From Gymnopilus junonius (taxonomy: Eukaryota; Basidiomycota; Agaricomycetes; Agaricales; Galerinaceae), in contig JADNYJ010000608.1 of assembly GCA_015501075.1 (NCBI GenBank), positions 1 through 18,590 of the forward strand: a stretch of DNA of 18,590 nt, read 5' to 3'. Below, piece after piece: positions 10,601-18,590 of the stretch. A program made the translations under genes and the position numbers. Under the pieces are notes generated by a model. That model made no database searches. It was given only the letters and a program-made list of their open reading frames with translations, and had not been told where the DNA came from. The first letter of the stretch is position 1; each line of letters begins with the position of its first letter.

Positions 10601-13600
10601 TCTGACGATTTGACCCAAGTTACATGCAACAACAACTATGACAACCACGATTGCATACTGGAATTTAAGCAATTCACACTGGGAACCTTGTTTGTTGTTT
10701 TATTTATGCATAAAGTTAGCTATCAACATTAACTCGTTTCATCCAGTAATCGATCCATGGACCTTTACCATTGGTGTGAGTTGCAACCCTCTGAGTGATT
10801 TCGCGTATCTGAAATATCTTTGTAAAGATTGCAAAGGAGAACTCCACTGGAGGATTTGATTTGAACGTATCAGCCCGAGAACGCTTAGATCTGAACATCA
10901 GTACGACCTTTACCGAACTCGCACTGACAACATTCAACACTTGGAGGCAAGAAGGAGAGTCAGTTTTGCAGAAGGCTCGTGGCACTTACGCTCCTTATCG
11001 TATACGGAATCAAACTGGAACACCTATTTTCGTGTGGTCCGATATTGATGGATTTACTAACACTAAAGATGTGGATGCTGTCAAAATTCTTCATGACCAA
11101 GCCATTGATTGGAGATTTGACGATTGGAAAACGATGAGAGAAGTAAATATCCGAACAGCACGTTCCTCTTATCCTGATGACCAATTTTACTAGCATGTCT
11201 CTTCTGGTCAGCATAACATCGGTATACAATTCGCCGAGAAGCCCTGGGAGCAGTTACGAGGAATCCCGGTAGACCGTGAAGGCGAATTCATGTACTCCTT
11301 GCGGCCCCGCACCGAAAAATATCCAAGTCGACTTCTTTGCGAGATCAAGGTGATTGACAATACGAAGATCGTCACTATTCGTTCGACATACAAGGTTGAA
11401 AATCTCACTCTATATCCTATCGAGTTGATGCTTGTCGACGATTCTGGTCGCCCTGTCTACTCACTAGAAAAGATCCCCCCTGGAAAAGATTTCTCTCTCC
11501 CTATCGAGGCAGTGACCAAATGCCGGGTCAGAATCCAACCCGACCGTATGCCATCCTTTTAGTTTTTTTAATTCGATTTGCTAACGGGACTTCCCAGAGG
11601 GATTTGGGTATAAATGGAGCGCTCCTATCCGTTTGGAGGATCTGATATCGAGGAAAAGTTTTACCTTGAAATGCCCTCATGGCGACCCTAAGGAAGCAAC
11701 ATTCAGGATACAAGCTTGGGTCCAGACGGATTCAACAGAAAGTTCTTCGTAAGCATCTCCGTTTTGGGTCCGCAGTGATTCTCAGGTTTCATGCAGTAAA
11801 TACCCCAAAATAAACCTCAAACTTCGGGCCCCCCTGGAACTGGAGAATCTTCTCCCATACAACTTAGAGTATCGTATCTACGACAAGAATGCTAATCAGA
11901 ACTGGAGAAGCTACCTAAGGAAAGGCGGTGTTATGCCTGTCCATTCCGTTGAGCTTGGCCATTTCATCTTGCTCAATATCAATGTACAAGATACAGGTAA
12001 TTACCCTAATGGTCGTCTGTTCGTTTCTCAAGCCAATGTCTATAAAGTTTACAAACCCAGTGAATTCACCATTATCAATACGGATGGCCACTCGGACTTC
12101 GACATCGAATACAGTCTTACTTTGCGGGACCAGACGGACAGAAAGCTGGATTTGAAACTGAATTATGTGTGAGTTGGTCTATTAACTAACTGTGAATGGC
12201 CTGACCAATTTCCACAGGCGCTATCCAGAATCTGGGGGGGCTTTCAAAGTCCAAATTTACAGCCCCTACGTAGTGGTGAATAAAACAGGCCTACCTTTCT
12301 ATGTACGATCTGTTAGGTCAACCCGAGCAGGATCGCAAGATGCTGCGGGGGAGACGCGATCTGGTAGGTGGTCTATACGGTCTGGAAAGATTGTGCTCAA
12401 TCTCATTGACGCAGACATCCTTTCTCAAACGACTCCTTTCCGTGAGATATCCCAAGGATTTAATGTTTTGTTCGACTAATTGAAACTGATATACTAGTGC
12501 TTTCTCACTCCCATAAACAAGGCCATGAATTCATTTTTAGGATCGGTGATTCTGCATGGTCGAAGGTATTCGCCTGATAGTCGTATGCAGTAAATTATAC
12601 TGACGTACTCCTAGTTGATATCATTTGAAGCACCTGCAGCCGAGACGGAGGTTGTTGTACCTCTTCAGAATCAGAGATTAGACGAATTTCACATTGGACT
12701 ATCATGGAGTGAAGGATTAGGCAAATACAAGCTGACAAAAGTCATTTCTCTTACTCCTCGGTTTTTAATCAAGAATCAGCTACCAGGCGCCCATAACATT
12801 CCGAGAACATGGTGTTGCACCAAGAGAGCGTTCTTTGATAGAATCTGGTCAAAGATGCTCATTCCAGGTTTTCCGGTCGGGGAGCGAAAAATTGCTCACG
12901 ATTGCGTACCCTGGTTTGAATGCACGATGGTATGAAAAGAACTTATCTTCGATGATCCTTAGCCTGCGATTGATCTGTTTCTCCATCTCTAGGTCGCCTC
13001 CTATCAGCATCGAGGATATCGGGTCAGTCCACTTCCGCCTTCCTCGTTCAGGTTGAAGCTGGTCAACATGACCTTGTTCGGGCTGATGTTCGAATTGATG
13101 GATCGACCATTTTCATCTTTTTCAACCTTGCGGGCGGAGACTGGCCATTCATAATTGAAAATGATAGTGACTATGCTGCGTGTATTTCCCAAACAGGTCA
13201 GTCCCTGTATATGGTTTTTTATCCATTACCTAAGAATATTAGGATGCAAATCGGGATGAACAGCCAAGGGAAGCCATTAAATACACCTTGGACCCCCATT
13301 GTGTTATTCCCTACGCTTGGGATTATCCAGCAGCAAGGGACAAAAAAATACTTCTAACGATAGGTCCAGCAAGACGAGTTGTGGACATAATGGAAATTGG
13401 AGATCTCATTCCCTTCAGTTCAACGTATGTTTAGCCTTTCTTTCTCATCACTTGGTATTAACTCCCTAGCAGGATCAACAAAGAACTAGGGCCGTCTCCC
13501 TAGATGTTAGAGCTGATGGCAGCAAGCAAATTTTTGCGTATAACAAATTACAATCCCGATAGGAGTCTTTACAGGCCACGTCAACGAAGCAGTTCTATGT

Positions 13601-15988
13601 CGGTAGCAAGGCAAGACACCATATCCAGTACAGCTGAGGCTTTTGAAGCCGTTACGAAGAAGCCGCTTCAAATTTCGCATTGCTCTTCAATTTAGCTGGA
13701 GTAGGTATTTCCCTAATCAACAAACAGATGGTCGAAGTCATCTATCTGGTCATCGACACAATCAAGTTTGAATACGTCGATAGTACAGTCGCACAGTCGG
13801 TGAACATCTCATGTGGAACATTGCAGATGGATAATCAGCTTCATGAGGCTCTGTTCCCTGTCATCCTTCAACCAACCCTATAACGAAAGACTCTGAAGGT
13901 GTCGGTGCCTTGCCAACACTCCAGGCTTCAGTCATTTGGTTAAAAGACCAAGGTAGAGTGGGCAAGAAGTCTATTGTGCTATTACGACTGATCTATAATA
14001 ATAAAAAGAACACGGTGTTTTGTTCATCAAATATTGCTCTATCTTACTCCAAGCTTTGACGATTGAGGCCGATGAGGACTTACTGTTCGCAATATACGAC
14101 CTGACGCAAATCAAGGGGGTATCATGGGAGGAAGGAATACCGGAGTAAAGTCATTGTCCACTTTCCGTTGTTTCGTGTTTTCACGTTACGTCCAGTGTTC
14201 TGATACAGCATGCGGACGATATCCCTGAGCCTGACGCTGATGCTGTCGGACAAGTCTTGTACTTTGAAGTCCTTGAACTGCAGCCTATCAAGTTGTCGCT
14301 ATCGTTTATGCGGACTGAGAGGATCAACAGTGAAGAGAAGTAAATTTGCATTCTATATCTAAACACACATTCTTACTTACTTGTTCAGGCTGAGTATCAG
14401 AAACCCACTTGCGGTCGTCGTCAATGCATTGACCATGACAGTGGGAAATATAAACGATGCTCCTCTCGAAATGAATGCGCTTGCCATCAAGGACATGCGG
14501 TTAACTATGCCAGAATTATTGAGTCGCATCACGTATCACTATAGGCAGGATATCCTACGTCAGCTCTATCGCATCCTTGGATCAGCAGATTTCATTGGCA
14601 ATCCCGTCGGACTCTTCACGAATGTAAGCTCTGGGGTTGCGGATATCTTCTACGAACCTTTCCAAGGTGTCATCGTACACGGTAATAAAGAGCTAGGGGT
14701 GGGCATAGCCAAGGTCAGCTCTTTCCGCCAGAAATGCAAACATTGGTTAAATGGGACTGCAGGGTGCTGCAAGTTTCGTAAAGAAGACAGTGTTTGGCCT
14801 TAGTGACAGCGTCACAAAATTCACCAGTAGCGTTGGCAAGGGTAAGTCCTTTTATTCATCACTTCTTTTCACTCATCAAATACTTTGCACTTCAGGATTA
14901 TCCGCAGCAACATTCGACTCTGAATATCAAGCACGACGGCGTATGAATCAACGGCGCAACAAGCCCCGTCACGCGATGTGAGGCTCCTATTCGTTTATCG
15001 CCGCAATAACCCTAAGTCTATGATTGTAAGTTATGGTGTCACAGCAGGTGGAGAAGCCTTTGCTAGTAGCGTAACAAGTGCTATGGAAGGCGTGTTTGTA
15101 AGAAGTGGATTTTCTTTCTTTTATATTTATGAAAACCAAAACGTTCGTAGATGAAGCCTATCGAAGGGGCTGAGTCAGAAGGTGCCCTTGGCTTTTTCAA
15201 AGGCGTAGGCAAGGGCCTCGTTGGGTGAGCATTCCCTATCTGTGGATGGGCATCATTGTTCAATCAACGGAAATAATAGGGCCGTCACGAAACCTGTTGT
15301 AGGTGTCTTTGATCTGGCTTCCAACGTCTCAGAAGGTGTGCGTTTTTCTCCGTTTTGTGACTCTTGTTGATTTTGTCAAGGTATCCGCAATACAACGACC
15401 GTATTCGATAAACCAGACAGAGATCGCATTAGATTGGTCAGTTTTATAAATATCAAGATTCATGAAAAAATTCTCTTATCAATGCTGTGTAGCCTCGAGT
15501 TGTTCCAGCCGATGGGGTTCTTAGAGTATGTCTCTTGATTCATTTCATAGACTTCAATAACTGGTATTTTTTTCATAGCCGTACAATTCACGTGAAGCCC
15601 TGGGCCAGTCTTGGATGAAAGATTTAAACAATGGAGCTTACCGTCAGGAATGTTATGTCGCACACATCAGTAAGTCGGACCAGATGTCAAGACGAGAATT
15701 TGACCAAACGAGCATGAAGATTCTCCGGGCGGAGACAACGTTATTCTTCTGACCGCCTCACGGGTCCTGTCCTTCTGGTCAAAGAGACTTCGACTTGAAT
15801 GGGAACTGCCACTCACGCAGATTCAGGGAGTCACTGTTGAGGACACTGGAATTCGTTTTGCACATAAAGCTGGAAAAGAGCAAGATAAATTTGCATTCAT
15901 TCCAGACAAGGCTTCACAGTCATGGTTTTTCAATCAAGTTGCATCGGTTGTCAAGTCTTTTAATGCTCGTCGAAGGATGGATACATGA
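4281..15988 (+). CDS. VPS13: VPS13, bridge-like lipid transfer protein (about nine frame breaks)
   Basis: VPS13 proteins are long hydrophobic-groove bridges that move bulk phospholipid between organelles at contact sites. The hand model has about 47 exons and 9.27 kb of coding sequence, about 3,090 aa, close to yeast Vps13 (about 3,140). The start MWWLDPGKEV joins LFNRILAPYVMNLDLNQVNY and LTLRNLRLKKGALDKFQLPV, the chorein N terminus. Next come GLVQSLIAKVINNVQVTVKN, HVRYEDN, the repeating groove-forming middle, a six-repeat VAB region (about residues 1,820-2,460), then the C-terminal domain (NPLAVVVNALTMTVGN, EPFQGVIVHGNKELGVGIAK, KGVGKGLVGAVTKPVVGVFD, NTTTVFDKPDRDRIRLPRV) and a PH-like end (GKEQDKFAFIPDKASQSWFF). 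The stop is TGA at 15986-15988. Introns are 46-63 bp. Frame breaks at about 5,892 and eight sites between 12,786 and 13,878 are described separately. Family identity is certain; exact splice points near those breaks are not. Confidence 0.95.
5186..5245 (+). other. VPS13: GC-AG intron in VPS13
   Basis: Between GAIHK and LAKLQS the only splice that keeps frame uses AAG|GCAATG as donor and TTTGCAG as acceptor (60 bp). Splicing at a nearby GT (AAAGTATGCG, about 5,211) would break frame. GC donors are a known minority class with a strong flanking AAG match, as seen here. Confidence 0.75.
10970..13200 (+). other. VPS13: VAB (SHR-BD) domain of VPS13, six Asn-bearing repeats
   Basis: The VAB domain binds Pro-X-Pro adaptor motifs that target Vps13 to different organelles (Ypt35, Mcp1 and Spo71 in yeast). 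Six short repeats with a conserved Asn can be read in order: YRIRNQTG (about 10,997), KVENLTLYPIEL (about 11,391), LELENLLPYNLEYRIYD (about 11,837), VVVNKTGLPFYVRS (about 12,273), LIKNQLP (about 12,766) and FIIENDSDYAACIS (about 13,149). The sixth-repeat Asn, which matters in known disease and yeast alleles, is present. Repeats five and six lie in the part with single-base breaks. Confidence 0.8.
14009..15988 (+). other. VPS13: VPS13 C-terminal region (VPS13_C / ATG2_C-like helices and PH-like domain)
   Basis: Twelve in-frame exons encode the conserved C-terminal region: FEVLELQPIKLSLSFMRTER, NDAPLEMNALAIKDMR, ILGSADFIGNPVGLFTNVSS, GLSDSVTKFTSSVGKG, RRRMNQRRNKPRH and GALGFFKGVGKGLVG, then the terminal PH-like part ending KSFNARRRMDT. 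In the family these helices bind lipid droplets, mitochondria or endosomes. Preservation of every splice site and frame over about 2 kb argues that the gene is, or was until very recently, under selection. Confidence 0.85.
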
Positions 15989-16206
15989 GGATACTAAAGG
16001 ACTAACAATTTGTGATAAATTAATTTTACGTGCACAACTCAGACAATATGTAAACGTAGTTAAGAAAGCAAGGTTTTGACAATTAGAATAATAAATGGTA
16101 TCTATATCTGGGTGTGCTTGTAAGTGAAATCAAGTATCAAATGTGCTTCCCGCCAGTTGGCCGGCTTCGTGGTGTTATCGAATTAGTAGGCAAAGCTGCC
16201 CTGACA
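15989..16206. other. Convergent 3' intergenic region
   Basis: VPS13 (plus) and the DENN-like gene (minus) end only 218 bp apart, tail to tail, so their 3' UTRs may overlap. An AATAAA at 16090-16095 on the plus strand is a candidate poly(A) signal for VPS13. No other feature was seen. Confidence 0.5.
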
Positions 16207-18590
16207 TCAGACTGGTCCCAGGTAAAGGTCGCTAGGTAGATGTACTTGAAACCCGTTCCCGTCTTGTCTTTGGGGGGCTGACAGCCGATCTTCAACATTC
16301 TCCTGGATTGGTTTCTCCAGCATGGAAGTTAAATTGCTGTTGCTGTCGGTGTCATCATTCTCAACATAACTACCCCGAGGACTAGCAGAGTAGGCGCTTT
16401 GAAAATCAGTGTCCGAATCATCAGTCAGCCCAACAGCAGTAGGCTGGGCAGCCGTGACATGCGCAGGCTCTCGGGAAGTAGTCTCATCCTCATTTAATGA
16501 AGGGATGGTCTCCAAATTGGGTTCTTCCTGGTCAACATCCAGAAAAGAATCTTGAGTGGGTGTCGGAGTTTTACTTTCCGCACCAGATCCAATTGGCAAG
16601 GGTGGTTTTTGCGGAGAAGATACAAACTTCTTTGTCTCATCTGCTTTAATTGTCGGGGTACTGGTGCGTGTAGATGAGATTGTGCCACTTCTCATTCTTG
16701 GCATTGACGGGGTCTTCGAGTGTATTTTCTTGCGGGAAGGGCGGGAACGGGTTGAGCCAACATCGGATGAATCCTCACCACTTTCCCGAGTAGACGATCT
16801 AGATGAATGAGACCTCCATTTAGGTGGAGGACGGCCTTCAGATGCCAGCGCCGACTCAAGCTTTAGACTAGGCATTAGTGCAGGTTAGATAATGACTGCC
16901 AGTTGTTACTCACCTTTTGCTGAATTTCGAAAACCTTCTGCGCGATTTTGTCACTTTTCTGGCTGATACCTTCATCAACAGCATTCATGCCATCCTGAGG
17001 AATATCCATATCTGATGCGGAGAATCGCTTCCTTTTCGTAACTGACGGCTCCTCTTCATCTTCGACTATGGTCCCGGTTTCTCGACCTACTTTTTCATTT
17101 TCTACGTCCTCGTCATAGGATTCGGCCACAGTTGATTCGGTACCTAAAGATCGCAAGTGCCTGGACTTGGCTGTATCACTTGGCCGCCGTGATAAAGTCC
17201 CAGAAGCATTTGAAAGCCGACTGGGTGGACGTGAGCTGCTGTAATCAGAGTCATCCAGCTCAACGGCCATAGAAGCTAGTGCCCTCTCTATTTGCGCTTC
17301 AACCTCGGCAACCATTTCAGCACGTTCCTGTCCATCCTGTCCATGGTCTCTTTCATGTGCTCGAGTTCCAACATTGCTTCTTTGTGTGCATTCTCGGTGT
17401 CCCGAAGTTCTGTGTTTGTAGGTTAAGCAAGTGAACAAAGATGTGAATGATAACCCACGGTTTTGAAGCTTAGTTTTCTCTGCTGCAGTCAACGAGACAA
17501 GACCAGAAAGCCGCTTTGTTTCTCTCTGTTCCTTGTTGATCTTGGAGCGCAACTGATTTGCCTCAGCACTGAGTTTTTCAGCATATTGTTCAAAGGTGAC
17601 AAATTTATCCCTCCACAAGTCTGACTCCGTCATGAGGAAATTGAGCCTGCGAGAAAGTCGGCCGATCTTTGTTTCAAGGTCATCGCGGGCATCCACAAAT
17701 GCAGTTGCGCGCTTGCGTATAGAGTGTTGAATAAGCTGCTCTGCGACAGTGAGCTGAGGAGGCCGTTTAAGTGTACCGAACGTGCTGATCCTTTTCAGGA
17801 ACGAAGGTTTTTTGAACTGGCATTATTATCAGACACACCCAGCTGATCCATGTTAAAAAACGGCGTACCCTATCGGCAAGGACAATGTCAAATGCTTGAA
17901 TGATGCGTGTTGAGTGCCACCATTCTGGGGGCTTAATCTGATCTGCAACGGCTGTAGACGATGCTCCTCGTTTTGCCTGTATCTTGCACACTGGTCTGAA
18001 CCTTCCAGCAGGAAAGGCTTCTTTGAATTCACTATATATGGAGCCAGCTTAAAATCAACATAGCAGATGGAAAGAATAGTACCTTGGCACAGATTGGTCG
18101 GGATGGTAGTGAGGTTCAAAGGCAGCGAGAAGTCTTTGTCTATATTTCTCCCTCTGCTGCTTTACGGAAACAGCGTTGAGAGGAGGGGACGGGCAACTCC
18201 TACAAAATTGTCAAAGAGGCACTCTGCTGAACCGTCAGTAGACTCACAGGTAGTTTATGTCTCTAGTGCAGTGCATTAGAAAAGAAGTCTCACCTCACTG
18301 ACAGATATATTACTCACAAGTCACAAACGCAGACCTCGGGCGCAGGCCTGATGCTATACCTGGCTTCTGTGGCTAATCCCATAATCCAGGGACCGGGATC
18401 GTCGATATAGATTTTTGCGTCTCGTGAGTGGACTGCGGGCAAAGCGATCCCGTTCCAACCTCGAAGTTCAACGAGGTATTTAATCGTCGATACGGCAATC
18501 TATCGAAGTAGCCAAAGTTAATGAATGAATATTTCAGAAAGATAATATTCACCCAAGCATTGCTGGATACCTTGAAAAGAAAATGATCCT
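16207..18590 (-). CDS. DENN-like protein with coiled coil and Ser/Pro-rich tail, C-terminal part
   Basis: DENN proteins are usually Rab GTPase exchange factors on membranes. The visible about 670 aa begin inside the gene at the right edge. Exons: 18590-18553, 18499-18318, 18262-18248, 18199-18083, 18031-17869, 17816-17459, 17409-16914, 16860-16207. The first part contains TIKYLVELRGWNGIALPAVH, DDPGPWIMGLATEAR and EVCVCDLDINYL, resembling the central DENN pattern of a P-W/Y-I-x-G motif followed by an acidic DLD. Next come KQQREKYRQRLLAAFEPHYH and WWHSTRIIQAFDIVLADR, then a coiled coil (DARDDLETKIGRLSRRLNFL, LRSKINKEQRETKRLSGL, HKEAMLELEHMKETMDRM, EVEAQIERALASM). The rest is low-complexity Ser/Thr/Pro/acidic tail (SRPPSRLSNASGTLSRRPSD) ending LYLGPV. 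One single-base break lies near 17,330. The DENN call is by motif memory and moderate; the rest of the model is firmer. Confidence 0.7.
18248..18262 (-). other. 15-nt microexon in the DENN-like gene
   Basis: Two short introns (18263-18317, GTGAGT...CACTAG; 18200-18247, GTGAGT...TTTGTAG) flank 15 nt that supply the middle of CDLDINYLSCP. Skipping it removes five residues and keeps frame, so it could be alternative. Both donors are consensus. Confidence 0.6.

Larger units (their letters stand above)
4281..10775 (+). other. VPS13: VPS13 exon map, exons 1-23
   Basis: Proposed exons: 4281-4319, 4375-4447, 4495-4572, 4630-4844, 4903-5021, 5081-5185, 5246-5344, 5397-5462, 5511-5660, 5719-5924, 5974-6729, 6781-6911, 6962-7151, 7215-7637, 7689-7867, 7926-8308, 8367-9061, 9115-9224, 9275-9929, 9978-10391, 10453-10569, 10620-10689, 10747-10775. 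Each junction was chosen so that GT (or GC at 5186) and AG ends, intron length and downstream frame agree. All exons except 5719-5924 keep frame. The largest uninterrupted exons are 5974-6729 and 8367-9061. Confidence 0.8.
10828..15988 (+). other. VPS13: VPS13 exon map, exons 24-47
   Basis: Proposed exons: 10828-11142, 11194-11545, 11598-11748, 11797-11996, 12048-12168, 12218-12363, 12415-12441, 12498-12565, 12615-12929, 12993-13196, 13243-13424, 13473-13952, 14009-14144, 14196-14339, 14389-14713, 14763-14841, 14896-14977, 15031-15097, 15151-15224, 15280-15335, 15381-15436, 15493-15525, 15579-15669, 15720-15988. The C-terminal exons from 14009 on keep frame throughout. Exons 12615-12929, 12993-13196, 13243-13424 and 13473-13952 each contain or border at least one single-base break. 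Confidence 0.75.

Noticed and set aside
13051..13060. A 31-bp GTCAGT...TTCAG intron to explain the frame change near 13,051
   Set aside because: Far shorter than all other introns here and it would delete the family-like GSVHFRLPRS segment; a one-base insertion fits better.
16556..16810. Plus-strand 84-codon frame antisense to the DENN-like gene tail
   Set aside because: Shadow of the Ser/Pro-rich minus-strand exon; no motif or start context.
1..18590. Transposons, tRNA or rRNA genes, CRISPR arrays
   Set aside because: No terminal repeats, transposase motifs, cloverleaf or repeat-spacer pattern was seen by eye; a small structured RNA could still be missed.

Overview
The window looks like nuclear DNA of a basidiomycete fungus, most likely an Agaricomycete. 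Genes are packed closely on both strands and cut by many introns of about 45-65 bp with GT...AG ends (one GC...AG). The dominant gene begins with MWWLDPGKEV, which I recall as the start of mushroom-type VPS13 proteins. No bacterial operon signals, CRISPR array, rRNA, tRNA or transposon was recognised. All exon models here were made by hand from splice signals, reading-frame continuity and remembered family motifs. No database search was run.

Layout. 1-498 (minus): 5' part of an unrecognised gene running off the left edge. 950-2149 (minus): complete seven-exon ELO-family fatty acid elongase of 295 aa. 2526-4161 (minus): a low-identity hypothetical gene, best modelled as 11 exons and 321 aa. 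4281-15988 (plus): the whole VPS13 gene, about 47 exons and 3,090 aa, from the chorein-type N terminus through a six-repeat VAB (SHR-BD) region to the C-terminal domains. 16207-18590 (minus, partial): the C-terminal part of a DENN-like protein followed by a coiled coil and a long Ser/Thr/Pro-rich tail. It faces VPS13 tail to tail and runs off the right edge.

Three genes have membrane and lipid themes: very-long-chain fatty acid synthesis at the ER (ELO), bulk lipid transfer at membrane contact sites (VPS13) and probable Rab regulation (DENN). Their adjacency may be chance.

The main oddity is a set of single-base frame breaks. VPS13 has about nine, eight of them between 12,786 and 13,878. The DENN-like gene has one. 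Splice sites and coding sense on both sides are preserved and I saw no nonsense substitution, so uncorrected sequence or assembly errors are the first explanation. Very recent gene decay is the alternative. I did not find a convincing previously undescribed system. The least explained coding content is the 2526-4161 gene and the left-edge gene.
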